Source: Mucilaginibacter aquatilis (GTDB taxonomy: Bacteria; Bacteroidota; Bacteroidia; Sphingobacteriales; Sphingobacteriaceae). From it: a stretch of DNA of 64,000 nucleotides. Below the pieces are notes generated by a model. That model was not told where the DNA came from and made no database searches. It worked only from the letters and a program-made list of their open reading frames with translations. Positions 1 through 7,728 of this stretch are shown here, in pieces. Every line of letters starts with the position of its first letter. Position 1 is the stretch's first letter. The stretch is taken from contig NZ_WQLA01000002.1 of assembly GCF_009755275.1 (NCBI RefSeq), positions 1 to 64,000 on the forward strand, given 5' to 3'. Both the position numbers and the translations under genes were made by a program.

Positions 1-231
1 ATTTGATTGTCAAGAATTATTTTAAAATAATTTAAAACAATCTTAACACAACACTTGTTCTATCTTTTGCTTCAAAGTACAATCCCCACTCGTTTGCGGG
101 GCATCAAAGATAGATACAATTTTAGCCAACTCCCAAATAAAATTTTCAATTTTCAAATTTGATGTGTTATCCGTTGTATATCAATCTGTTTTGCGGAAGT
201 ACTCTGAATCCAAACAACGTTTATTATTGCT

Positions 232-239
232 TACCTTTG
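232..239 (+). promoter_or_regulatory. -7 promoter box (TACCTTTG)
   Basis: TACCTTTG matches the Bacteroidota -7 consensus TAnnTTTG. It lies only 7 nt before the ATG at 247, so transcription would start at or next to the start codon. I see no clear -33 box at the usual distance. Confidence 0.5.
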
Positions 240-246
240 CGCAAGC

Positions 247-1662
247 ATGACCAAGAACATCCAATTTCCATATAATTTCATTGAATCGCTACAGCAAGCT
301 CCAGGCTTTAACGCCCCTGCTTTTATCGAAACACATGCGCAAGATACCGCACCAACATCAGTACGTATTAATCAATTAAAAGCAGTTAGCTTTCCAAACA
401 TGCAACCTGTGCCCTGGTGCCGCAATGCTTTTTATTTGGAAAGCCGCCCGTCTTTTACTTTCGATCCGCGCTTTCATGCCGGATGCTATTACGTGCAGGA
501 AGCATCTTCCATGTTTATTGATCAAATTATACAACATATATATAATAGTGACAACGGCCCTTACCGCGTGCTTGACCTTTGCGCCGCGCCAGGTGGCAAA
601 AGCACACTGCTTAGCTCGGCCCTAAGTGATGATGACCTGCTTGTTGCCAATGAGATTATTAAAACACGTGTCCCTATTTTAACAGACAACTTAAACCGCT
701 GGGGCCGCAGCAATGTTATTGTTACTAATAACGACCCTAAAGCCTTTGGCAAACTAAAGGGCTTTTTTGATATAGCTGTTGTTGATGCGCCTTGCTCAGG
801 TTCGGGAATGTTCAGGAAAGATCCGCAGGCAATGGAGGAATGGTCGGAAGCTAACGTACAGCTTTGTCAGCAGCGGCAGGAACGTATACTGGCAGACATT
901 TACCCGGCTGTTGCCGAAGACGGTTATATTATATATAGCACCTGCTCCTACTCTTATGAAGAAAATGAGGCTGTGCTTGACTGGCTTTGCAATGAGTTTG
1001 ATGTAGAAAGTGTACAAATACCTATTGATGCACGCTGGGGAATAGTTGAAACGCAATCGGCGCAGCATAAGGCATGGGGCTATCGCTTTTACCCCGATAA
1101 AGTAAACGGAGAAGGTTTGTTTGCAGCCTGTCTGCGCAAGCGCGAAAGCACCGGCAACGTACACGTTCGTAAAAACAAGGATCAGCCCAAGCCCAATTAT
1201 AAGGAGATTGATCAGTTAAAGCCATATGTAAACAACGCCGAAAGCTTATACTTTTTTAAATTGAATGATGATTGGCTGGCTATTGGCAAACAACACCGCG
1301 AAAGTTTAGAAACCTTACAGCAGTATTTATATTTAAAAAAATCAGGCGTTAGGCTGGGCAAGCTGGCAGGTAAAGAACTCATCCCTGATCATGAATTAGC
1401 GCAAAGCCTTTTACTTAATAAAAACGCTTTTTTGCAAACCGAACTTAGTTACGAGCAAGCCATAGCGTATTTACGAAAGGATAATTTCGAATTAAACGCT
1501 AATGCAAAAGGATGGAGTTTGATGAACTTTGAAGAACATACTTTAGGATGGGCCAAACTGCTACCTAACCGCATGAACAATTATTACCCTAAAGAAATAA
1601 GGATTATGAGCCAGGCACCGGGCCGTCAGGCAACTGATGAAGCAGAGGCTAGCTTGGTATAA
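247..1662 (+). CDS. rRNA cytosine-C5 methyltransferase, RsmB/RsmF (NOL1/NOP2/Sun) family
   Basis: This 471-residue protein should transfer a methyl group from S-adenosylmethionine to C5 of a cytosine in rRNA. The SAM-binding motif LDLCAAPGGKS is at residues 109-119. Two cysteines typical of the family are present: C183 in DAPCSGSG and C233 in STCSYS, the pair used for product release and catalysis. The length is close to RsmF (about 480 residues), and the C-terminal 170 residues fit an RsmF-type RNA-binding extension (PUA-like) rather than the N-terminal NusB-like domain of RsmB. The gene stands alone, with a -7 box just upstream. The family is certain; the exact target base is not. Confidence 0.9.
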   Translation: MTKNIQFPYNFIESLQQAPGFNAPAFIETHAQDTAPTSVRINQLKAVSFPNMQPVPWCRNAFYLESRPSFTFDPRFHAGCYYVQEASSMFIDQIIQHIYNSDNGPYRVLDLCAAPGGKSTLLSSALSDDDLLVANEIIKTRVPILTDNLNRWGRSNVIVTNNDPKAFGKLKGFFDIAVVDAPCSGSGMFRKDPQAMEEWSEANVQLCQQRQERILADIYPAVAEDGYIIYSTCSYSYEENEAVLDWLCNEFDVESVQIPIDARWGIVETQSAQHKAWGYRFYPDKVNGEGLFAACLRKRESTGNVHVRKNKDQPKPNYKEIDQLKPYVNNAESLYFFKLNDDWLAIGKQHRESLETLQQYLYLKKSGVRLGKLAGKELIPDHELAQSLLLNKNAFLQTELSYEQAIAYLRKDNFELNANAKGWSLMNFEEHTLGWAKLLPNRMNNYYPKEIRIMSQAPGRQATDEAEASLV

Positions 1663-1686
1663 TAAAAATATCCGTGGCAATAACAA

Positions 1687-1707
1687 TATCTACCTTTTTT
1701 GTAGATA
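1687..1707 (+). repeat. Short inverted repeat downstream of the methyltransferase
   Basis: TATCTAC and GTAGATA form a perfect 7-bp inverted repeat around a CTTTTTT loop. It sits between the methyltransferase stop and the threonine leader. It lacks a U-tract after the stem, so it could be a weak terminator or an operator. Confidence 0.3.
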
Positions 1708-1781
1708 AATAAAATATTTCTTGCAAATGCCATATTTAACCCTTTAATTTACAACCGTAAGCAAAGGCCTACAAAACAACA

Positions 1782-1832
1782 ATGATTTTTAACAACACCA
1801 TTATTACTACAATTATTACCACCGGCGGATAA
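1782..1832 (+). CDS. thrL: Threonine operon leader peptide (16 aa, Thr/Ile-rich)
   Basis: The ATG at 1782 opens a 16-codon frame, MIFNNTIITTIITTGG, ending in TAA at 1830-1832. Five of 16 residues are Thr and five are Ile, arranged as alternating Ile-Ile/Thr-Thr pairs. Thr and Ile are both products of the pathway that starts with the downstream thrA, exactly as in the enterobacterial thr leader. Its 3' half overlaps the first arm of a set of competing hairpins that end in an intrinsic terminator before thrA. The role inferred is to stall the ribosome when charged tRNA-Thr or tRNA-Ile is scarce. It is too short for ordinary gene calling; recognition rests on composition and context. Confidence 0.85.
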   Translation: MIFNNTIITTIITTGG

Positions 1833-1912
1833 CGGAGGAAGGTAATTGTATGGTGTAACCAAAATAAAGAAAACCAACAAAACGCCTTCCTCCAAACGGG
1901 GAAGGCGTTTTT
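1815..1912 (+). promoter_or_regulatory. Transcription attenuator of the threonine operon
   Basis: Three alternative pairings can be read directly. (1) Protector: ATTACC 1815-1820, covering Ile and Thr codons of the leader peptide, pairs with GGTAAT 1841-1846. (2) Antiterminator: GGAGGAAGG 1834-1842 pairs with CCTTCCTCC 1885-1893, a perfect 9 bp. (3) Terminator: AAACGCCTTCC 1880-1890 pairs with GGAAGGCGTTT 1900-1910, a perfect 11 bp followed by a T-rich tract. The antiterminator uses bases of both the protector and the terminator, so these states exclude each other. A ribosome stalled on Thr/Ile codons would block arm 1815-1820 and favour read-through into thrA. A ribosome reaching the stop at 1832 would cover 1834-1842 and allow termination. 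Confidence 0.85.
1880..1912 (+). terminator. Attenuator terminator hairpin before thrA
   Basis: An 11-bp perfect GC-rich stem (1880-1890 with 1900-1910) with a 9-nt loop is followed by TTTTTGTTT. It ends 15 nt before the thrA start, so it cannot be the end of the previous gene's transcript; it is the regulated terminator of the thr leader. Confidence 0.85.
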
Positions 1913-1926
1913 GTTTATCACGCAAT

Positions 1927-4377
1927 ATGAAAGTTTTAAAATTCGGAGGAACATCGGTAGGTACGGCACAAATTATTGGCGCTGTAATGGACATTGTTAA
2001 ACAGGAGCATCAAAACGGTGAAGGCTTGGTGGTGGTTTTATCGGCCATGAGCGGGGTAACCAACCTGCTGGTTGATATGGCCGAGCGCGCCGCCACCGGT
2101 AACGATTTTTCTAAACACCTGGCTGCTTTAGAGATTCGCCATTTTGAGGTGGTAAAGCAACTGTTGGATATTCCGCAGCAAAACCCGGTTTACACCCGCC
2201 TTAAAATTTACTTTAACCAGTTGGAAGACTTGTTGCAGGGCGTAATGGTGCTTAAAGAGCTCACCCCCAAAACCCGCGACCTTATCCTCAGCTATGGTGA
2301 GCGTTGTTCAACCCTACTTATAAGCCGTATGGCTTTACAGCATTTTGCCGATGCAGTTTATGTTGATGCCAGTGAAGTGGTAAAAACCGACAATGCTTTT
2401 GGCCAGGCACGTGTGAACACCGAATTGACTGATCTGCTTATCCGTGGCCTTGCTGCCGAAAACACAGGCAAGGTTTTATTTGTAACCGGCTTTATTGCTA
2501 GTAACGAGGCTGGCCAGGTAACCACCCTGGGCCGTGGCGGAAGTGATTATACCGCAGCTATTTTCGCATCGGCGCTTAACGCCAGCGAAATTCAGATATG
2601 GACTGACGTAAACGGTATGATGACCGCCGATCCGCGCATGGTTAAAAAGGCTTTCTCACTACCTGAGCTTACCTATACCGAGGCCATGGAGCTTTCATAC
2701 TTTGGCGCCAAGGTAATATATCCACCAACCATGACCCCGGCGTTCCTGAAACAAATTCCTATTGTAATTAAAAATACTTTTGATACCAGCTTTGAAGGAA
2801 CTGTAATAAAACACAACTGTCAGGATTCAAACCTGCCAATTAAAGGCATCTCGTCAATCGATCATATCAGCATCATTAACCTCGAGGGTAGCGGTATGGT
2901 GGGTAAGGCGGGCTTTAGCGGTCGTTTATTCTCGCTGCTGGCCCGTGAGCAAATCAACGTAATGCTTATTACCCAGTCATCATCTGAGCATAGCATTACT
3001 TTTGCCGTTCAACCTAAAGATGCCGAGAAAGCCTGCCGCCTGATGGAACAGGAGTTTGAGCTGGAACTGGGCGCTAAAAAATTAGAAGTCCCGGTTATTG
3101 AGGCCGACCTGGCTGTACTGGCTATAGTGGGCGAAAACATGCGCAAAACACCGGGCATATCAGGCCGTTTGTTCCATGCGTTAGGCCGTAATGGTGTAAA
3201 CGTAAGGGCAATTGCGCAGGGTTCGTCAGAGTATAACATCTCGGTAATTATATCGGCAACGGATTTGGCCAAAGCCGTGAATGCCGTACACGATGCATTT
3301 TTTGTTCAGTTCAATAAAACGCTTAACGTGTTTTGTTTAGGTACGGGCAACATTGGCAAAACCTTGTTTGAACAATTGCAAAAACACCGCGAGTTTTTGC
3401 AGGATCATAACAGTATACAGGTTAAAATTGCCGGTATAAGCAATACACGCAAGATGCGCTTTAGCGTTGATGGGCTGGATTTAACCGACTGGCAAGCGGA
3501 CCTTGATGCTTACGGCGAACCGGCCGACCTTACGGAGTTTGTGGCCCGAATGAAAGAAATGAACTTGCCAAACTGCGTATTTATTGATAATACTGCCAGT
3601 CCGCAACCAATAGCGTTTTACGAAGGCATATTTAAATCTACCATTTCTATTGTAACTTGTAATAAAATAGGCAACTCAGGTTCATATAGCCAGTATGAAA
3701 CTTTCAGAGATACCGCGCGCAAACATGGGGTCGATTTCTTTTATGAAACCAACGTGGGTGCAGGTTTGCCTATCATCCGTACGCTGAAAGATTTAATGGT
3801 AAGCGGCGACCGTGTGCAAAAAATTGAAGCTATACTTTCGGGCACTATCTCTTACATCTTTAATAATTTTAAAGGCAATGCCAATTTCCATGATGTTGTT
3901 AAAACCGCGCAGGAGAAAGGCTTTACCGAACCCGACCCGCGTGATGATTTGAGTGGTAAGGACTTTATGCGTAAAATATTGATACTGGCGCGCGATGCCG
4001 GCCATAAAATGGAAGCTGAAGATGTAGACATAGAGAACATGCTACCCCAAGCTTGTTTGGATGCCCGCACCGTAACCGAGTTTTACGCTGCACTAAAAGC
4101 AAATGCAGCTTACTTTAATAAACTAAAAAAGGATGCCGAAGACAGTGGCAAAGTACTGCGTTACATTGGGAAACTGGAAGATGGCAAGGCATCCATCACT
4201 CTGCAAATGGTTGATGAAAGCCACCCGTTCTACAGCATGTCGGGCAGTGATAATATTATTGCCTTTACTACCGACCGTTACAAAGAACGCCCAATGGTAG
4301 TAAAAGGCCCGGGTGCAGGTGCCGAAGTAACCGCCGCCGGTGTGTTTGCCGATTTGATAAATGTAGGCGCAAATTAA
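1927..4377 (+). CDS. thrA: Bifunctional aspartokinase I / homoserine dehydrogenase I
   Basis: This 816-residue fusion catalyses the first and third steps from aspartate to threonine. The N-terminal aspartokinase begins with the hallmark KFGGTS (residues 5-10). Two ACT-type regulatory stretches follow, around residues 300-450. The homoserine dehydrogenase half starts with the nucleotide-binding motif GTGNIG (472-477) and includes the substrate region around NVGAGLPII. The length matches enterobacterial ThrA (820). The frame stays open back to 1846, but that extension would run through the attenuator terminator; the ATG at 1927 gives the conserved MKVLKFGGTS start. It is the first structural gene of the thr operon and is controlled by the upstream attenuator. 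Feedback control by threonine is expected for the family but cannot be read here. Confidence 0.97.
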   Translation: MKVLKFGGTSVGTAQIIGAVMDIVKQEHQNGEGLVVVLSAMSGVTNLLVDMAERAATGNDFSKHLAALEIRHFEVVKQLLDIPQQNPVYTRLKIYFNQLEDLLQGVMVLKELTPKTRDLILSYGERCSTLLISRMALQHFADAVYVDASEVVKTDNAFGQARVNTELTDLLIRGLAAENTGKVLFVTGFIASNEAGQVTTLGRGGSDYTAAIFASALNASEIQIWTDVNGMMTADPRMVKKAFSLPELTYTEAMELSYFGAKVIYPPTMTPAFLKQIPIVIKNTFDTSFEGTVIKHNCQDSNLPIKGISSIDHISIINLEGSGMVGKAGFSGRLFSLLAREQINVMLITQSSSEHSITFAVQPKDAEKACRLMEQEFELELGAKKLEVPVIEADLAVLAIVGENMRKTPGISGRLFHALGRNGVNVRAIAQGSSEYNISVIISATDLAKAVNAVHDAFFVQFNKTLNVFCLGTGNIGKTLFEQLQKHREFLQDHNSIQVKIAGISNTRKMRFSVDGLDLTDWQADLDAYGEPADLTEFVARMKEMNLPNCVFIDNTASPQPIAFYEGIFKSTISIVTCNKIGNSGSYSQYETFRDTARKHGVDFFYETNVGAGLPIIRTLKDLMVSGDRVQKIEAILSGTISYIFNNFKGNANFHDVVKTAQEKGFTEPDPRDDLSGKDFMRKILILARDAGHKMEAEDVDIENMLPQACLDARTVTEFYAALKANAAYFNKLKKDAEDSGKVLRYIGKLEDGKASITLQMVDESHPFYSMSGSDNIIAFTTDRYKERPMVVKGPGAGAEVTAAGVFADLINVGAN

Positions 4378-4379
4378 GA

Positions 4380-4410
4380 CTCAAGAATACAGAATCAGGA
4401 ATAAAGACGC
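4380..4410 (+). repeat. Intergenic repeat arm (CAAGAATACAGAATCAGGAA type)
   Basis: The spacer between thrA and thrB begins with a tract very similar to the sequences at 9046-9125 between der and era, where both orientations occur. It appears to be one arm of a dispersed intergenic repeat. Confidence 0.4.
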
Positions 4411-4429
4411 TTTTCAAAGCGCGATATAA

Positions 4430-5455
4430 ATGGAACAAGAATTACAAAAGGAAATGACCACAGCCAACCCGGAAAATGATTTTAACAACTCCCCCTTAAG
4501 GGGGTTGGGGGGCGCTCCTGCCGTGGGTACCGAAATCAAAGTCTTTGCACCTGCAACGGTAGCCAATGTGGTTTGTGGTTTTGATGTATTGGGTTTTGCG
4601 GTTAATGAGCCGGGCGATGAAGTGATTATGCGGGTTACCGATAAAGCGGGCATCACCATCAGCAAAATAACAGGCGATAACGGCCGGCTACCTTTGGCCG
4701 CCGAAAAAAACACGGTGAGCGTAAGCGTACAACACTATTTAGAAAGCATTGGCCGTACCGATATAGGTTTAGACATTGAACTGCATAAAAAAATGCCTAT
4801 AGGCAGCGGTTTAGGCAGCAGCAGTGCCAGTACCGTTGCTGGCTTGTTTGCTATCAAATCTCTTTTGGGTGATGATACTGATGTAGCCAAGCTACTACCT
4901 TTTGCCATGAAGGGCGAGGAAATGGCCTGTGGTCATGGTCATGCTGATAACGTAGCCCCGGCCTTACTGGGCGGCTTTGTGCTCATCCGTAGCTACGAGC
5001 CGTTGGATGTGATACGTTTGCCGCACCCTAAAGACTTGTATTGTGCCATTGTATTCCCCGATGTTGATGTACCTACCCGCGAGGCACGTCAAATCATTCG
5101 TGATAAAATATACATGAAGGATGCCGTTACCCAGTGGGGCAATATTGCCGGCCTGGTAAGCGGATTATATACCCAGGATATTGACCTGATTGGCCGCAGC
5201 ATGAAGGATGTACTGGTTGAGCCGGTGCGCTCTATGCTCATTCCCGATTTTTATGTAATGCGTGAGCTGGCTATGAAAGCCGGAGCGGTAAGCTTCGGTA
5301 TATCAGGCTCGGGGCCATCAGTATTTGCCTTTACCCGTGATGAAGAAACCGCCCGCAACATCACACAGATGCTGCAGAGCCATTTAGCCGACATTAAAAT
5401 TGCATCCAATGCTTATGTATCAACCATTAATGACGCTGGGCCGAGGGTTTTGTAG
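4430..5455 (+). CDS. thrB: Homoserine kinase
   Basis: GHMP-family kinase that phosphorylates homoserine to O-phosphohomoserine, the substrate of ThrC. The conserved core starts at IKVFAPATVANVVCGFDVLG and the GHMP ATP-binding loop is PIGSGLGSSSAS, with a C-terminal SFGISGSGPSVFAF motif. The called protein has 341 residues and carries an N-terminal extension of about 36 residues not expected in the family (usually near 310). Part of that extension, SPLRGLGGAP, is encoded by a palindromic intergenic-type repeat at 4489-4514. Translation could instead start at an inner codon such as the ATG at 4454 or the GTG near 4524; the repeat is in frame in any start upstream of it. It lies between thrA and the DUF4180 gene, all on the same strand. 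Confidence 0.95.
   Translation: MEQELQKEMTTANPENDFNNSPLRGLGGAPAVGTEIKVFAPATVANVVCGFDVLGFAVNEPGDEVIMRVTDKAGITISKITGDNGRLPLAAEKNTVSVSVQHYLESIGRTDIGLDIELHKKMPIGSGLGSSSASTVAGLFAIKSLLGDDTDVAKLLPFAMKGEEMACGHGHADNVAPALLGGFVLIRSYEPLDVIRLPHPKDLYCAIVFPDVDVPTREARQIIRDKIYMKDAVTQWGNIAGLVSGLYTQDIDLIGRSMKDVLVEPVRSMLIPDFYVMRELAMKAGAVSFGISGSGPSVFAFTRDEETARNITQMLQSHLADIKIASNAYVSTINDAGPRVL
4489..4514 (+). repeat. Palindromic repeat inside the thrB reading frame
   Basis: CCCCCTTAAGGGGG (4491-4504) is a perfect 14-nt palindrome, followed by TTGGGGGGC. This is the form of a dispersed Bacteroidota intergenic repeat, here lying in frame in the 5' end of thrB and encoding SPLRGLGGAP. Related C-rich/G-rich elements are at 63245-63352. 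Confidence 0.65.
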
Positions 5456-5503
5456 TAGTAACATAGAGACAAGAGCCAAGAACCAAGATACAAGACCTCA
5501 AAC

Positions 5504-5539
5504 TGTCATTTCGACGAAGGAGAAATCTTTTTAAAGCGA
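5504..5539 (+). repeat. Dispersed repeat, copy 1 (TGTCATTTCGACGAAGGAG...)
   Basis: TGTCATTTCGACGAAGGAG, then AAATCTT and TTAAAGCG, matches the arm at 7325-7359 almost base for base. Here only one arm is clear; no convincing opposite arm is seen before the next gene at 5572. Confidence 0.7.
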
Positions 5540-5571
5540 TATGCTATACGACAGGCTTACCTAACAAAAAA

Positions 5572-5934
5572 ATGAACATCGAAATAATTGAACATAAAGG
5601 CGTACCTATTGCGTTGGTAAGTTCCCAACACATTATTATTAGCAATGAACAAAATGCCCTTGACCTACTCGCCAATTGCGGTTACCAGGGGGCTGATGCC
5701 ATAATTATAAATGAGGAAAACGTAAGCTCCGATTTTTTTGAACTGAGCACCAAGCTGGCAGGTAACGTGCTGCAAAAGTTTTCTAACTATCGCATGCAAC
5801 TGGCTATTGTGGGCAGCTTTGATAAGTATGACAGCAAAAGCCTTCGCGATTTTATTTACGAAAGCAACAAAGGTAAACGCATAAACTTTGTAAGCTCTAT
5901 AGATGAGGCCAAAGCGGCACTAACCAACTCATAA
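5572..5934 (+). CDS. DUF4180 domain protein
   Basis: A 120-residue soluble protein with the look of DUF4180: an N-terminal IEHKGVPIALV strand, a region IINEENVSSDFFELSTKLAG near the middle, and a C-terminal part containing NYRMQLAIVGSF and SLRDFIYESNKG. It has no signal peptide or membrane segment. The family has no established biochemical function that I know of. It sits inside the threonine operon, between thrB and thrC on the same strand, 117 nt after thrB and about 60 nt before the thrC ATG, so it is probably co-transcribed. Whether it has any link to threonine metabolism is open. Confidence 0.8.
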   Translation: MNIEIIEHKGVPIALVSSQHIIISNEQNALDLLANCGYQGADAIIINEENVSSDFFELSTKLAGNVLQKFSNYRMQLAIVGSFDKYDSKSLRDFIYESNKGKRINFVSSIDEAKAALTNS

Positions 5935-5994
5935 ACTCTTAAGATTATTAAGCCGATGTCTGTGTCATTACATACATCAAAGAAGCAAAATATA

Positions 5995-7299
5995 ATGAAA
6001 CTTTACAGCACTAATAACCCTTCGTCAAGTGTATCATTTCAGGAAGCAGTGTTTAACAGCATGCCGCAAGATAAAGGCTTGTACATGCCGGTAAGCATTC
6101 CGCGCCTGCCTGACAGCTTTTTTGAGCAGTTACCCAATTATACACTGCCACAACTGGCTTTTGAAGTTGCCAAACATCTGCTGGGCGATACCATTCCGCA
6201 AAATGACTTAAAAGCCCTGATTGAAGATGCCGTAAATTTTGAGGCCCCCGCCGTAGAGCTGGAAGAAGATGTTTATGTACTGGAGCTTTTCCATGGACCA
6301 TCATTGGCTTTTAAAGATTTTGGTGCACGTTTTATGAGCCGCGTAATGAGCTACTTTTTGCGCGAAGGCGAAAAACAGTTAGACGTACTGGTTGCTACAT
6401 CGGGCGATACCGGCGGCGCCGTAGCCTTAGGCTTTTTGGGTGTACCCAACACTCGTGTAACCATACTTTACCCTAAAGGTAAAGTAAGCGATATTCAGGA
6501 ACTACAGCTAACTACCAACGGCCAGAACATCCGCGCCCTCACTATTGACGGCACGTTTGACGATTGCCAGGCACTGGTTAAACAAGCTTTTGTTGATGAT
6601 GAGCTAAACGCAGCGTTACGCCTGACTTCGGCTAACTCAATTAATATTGCGCGGTTAATTCCGCAAACATTCTATTATTTTAATGCATATGCGCAACTGC
6701 TGCGCGAGGGTAAAACCAACGTGGCATTTTGCGTGCCAAGCGGCAACTTTGGCAATATTGGTGCCGGCTTACTGGCCTGGAAAATGGGTTTACCGGTAAA
6801 ACAGTTTATTGCTGCTACTAATGCCAATGATACTGTACCGGCTTTCTTTAAAACCGGTATATACGAGCCTAAGCCATCGGTGCAAACCCTATCAAACGCT
6901 ATGGACGTAGGCAACCCAAGTAACTGGGCACGCATTGCTGATTTGTTTAAAGATGATGCAGAAGCACTAAAAAGCCTTATGGTAAGCTACAGCTATACTG
7001 ACGCACAAACCACCGAAGCTATACAGCAGGTGTTTGACAAATACAAATATGTGGTTTGTCCGCATACGGCTATTGCCTGGAAAGCCTTGACCGAATGGCA
7101 AGCACAGCATGCAGGTGTTTCGGGCGTGTTTTTATCAACAGCTCATCCGTGTAAATTCCCTAACGTTTTCCCGGCCGATATCGCAGCAGCAATTGAGGTT
7201 CCTTCACAGGTTGAAGAACTGGAACGGCGCGAAAAACAAGCGGTGAGTTTGGATAAGGATTTTGATGGCTTTAAGGCTTTTTTGCTGGGCAATAAATAG
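5995..7299 (+). CDS. thrC: Threonine synthase
   Basis: PLP enzyme converting O-phosphohomoserine to threonine, the last step of the pathway. The N-terminal MKLYSTNNPSSSVSFQEAV is family-typical. The PLP lysine is K107 in FHGPSLAFKDFGARF; the phosphate-binding loop is ATSGDTGGAV; SGNFGN is also present. At 434 residues the length matches E. coli ThrC (428). An upstream ATG at 5956 adds 13 unconserved residues, so I prefer 5995. It is the last gene of the thr operon and is followed by repeat-rich non-coding DNA. Confidence 0.96.
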   Translation: MKLYSTNNPSSSVSFQEAVFNSMPQDKGLYMPVSIPRLPDSFFEQLPNYTLPQLAFEVAKHLLGDTIPQNDLKALIEDAVNFEAPAVELEEDVYVLELFHGPSLAFKDFGARFMSRVMSYFLREGEKQLDVLVATSGDTGGAVALGFLGVPNTRVTILYPKGKVSDIQELQLTTNGQNIRALTIDGTFDDCQALVKQAFVDDELNAALRLTSANSINIARLIPQTFYYFNAYAQLLREGKTNVAFCVPSGNFGNIGAGLLAWKMGLPVKQFIAATNANDTVPAFFKTGIYEPKPSVQTLSNAMDVGNPSNWARIADLFKDDAEALKSLMVSYSYTDAQTTEAIQQVFDKYKYVVCPHTAIAWKALTEWQAQHAGVSGVFLSTAHPCKFPNVFPADIAAAIEVPSQVEELERREKQAVSLDKDFDGFKAFLLGNK

Positions 7300-7324
7300 T
7301 ACTTATATCCTCTAATTTATATAA

Positions 7325-7411
7325 TGTCATTTCGACGAAGGAGAAATCTTGTTAAAGCGTACCAACATTGCAGTTTAAACAAGATCTCTCACTATCGTTC
7401 GAGATGACATT
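7325..7411. repeat. Dispersed inverted repeat, copy 2 (TGTCATTTCGACG... type)
   Basis: The left arm TGTCATTTCGACGAAGGAG with AAATCTTG is answered by a right arm CAAGATCTCTCACTATCG, then TTCGAGATGACA, so the element can fold on itself with some mismatches. The left arm repeats 5504-5539. It looks like a complete copy of a small non-autonomous palindromic repeat. Confidence 0.7.
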
Positions 7412-7541
7412 TTTTGTTTTTAGAACATGAACAAGTAGCCTTCGCGCTTTCCTCCGCTACATACTTGCGCCATAAAATCAAGTTGTTGATTAAATCCATA
7501 TTCTGCTAATTCTTCAATTCAGTTAATTCTGATTCAGACAA

Positions 7542-7637
7542 ATGCAGTTTGCGTTAGGGATAGCAGTGAAAAGCCCGCAACGCAGCATAGCGGAGTGAGG
7601 ACTTGGAACGGATAGCCCGGGCCGGAGGTAACGCCCA
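7542..7637. repeat. 96-nt conserved element, copy A
   Basis: It begins ATGCAGTTTGCGTTAGGGAT and ends near GGTAACGCCCA. It aligns without gaps to 25751-25846. GCGTTA near the 5' end can pair with TAACGC near the 3' end. Two internal AAGCCC/TAGCCC units are visible. It could be a mobile palindromic repeat or a structured RNA. Confidence 0.7.
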
Positions 7638-7672
7638 CAATTATTTGCCAAACCCCTACCAAATAAAAATGC

Positions 7673-7713
7673 TGCAAGGAAAAATAAGTTATTTCCGTTG
7701 CAGCATTTATGTT
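7673..7713 (-). terminator. Hairpin downstream of der
   Basis: AATGCTGCAA and TTGCAGCATT flank an inner region with AATAA/TTATT, giving an imperfect stem of about 17 bp just beyond the der stop codon. It is consistent with transcription termination of the minus-strand der gene. Confidence 0.5.
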
Positions 7714-7728
7714 GATCATCAATTCAGT

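Larger units (their letters stand above)
7300..7728. other. Repeat-rich non-coding gap between thrC and der
   Basis: No gene is supported in these 429 nt. They contain an inverted-repeat element (7325-7411) and one copy of a 96-nt conserved element (7542-7637). The remaining sequence is AT-rich. The last part, 7673-7713, contains TGCTGCAAGGAAAAATAAG and TTATTTCCGTTGCAGCA, a hairpin that could terminate the minus-strand der transcript. Confidence 0.6.

Noticed and set aside
796..1164. 122-residue minus-strand frame inside the rRNA methyltransferase gene
   Set aside because: It is a shadow of the coding gene on the other strand, with no motifs of its own.
1846..1926. N-terminal extension of thrA to 1846
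   Set aside because: It would be read through the attenuator terminator and adds unconserved residues; the conserved MKVLKFGGTS starts at 1927.
1749..1994. Minus-strand open frames over the thr leader
   Set aside because: They are antisense to the leader peptide and attenuator, with no recognisable protein pattern and odd composition.
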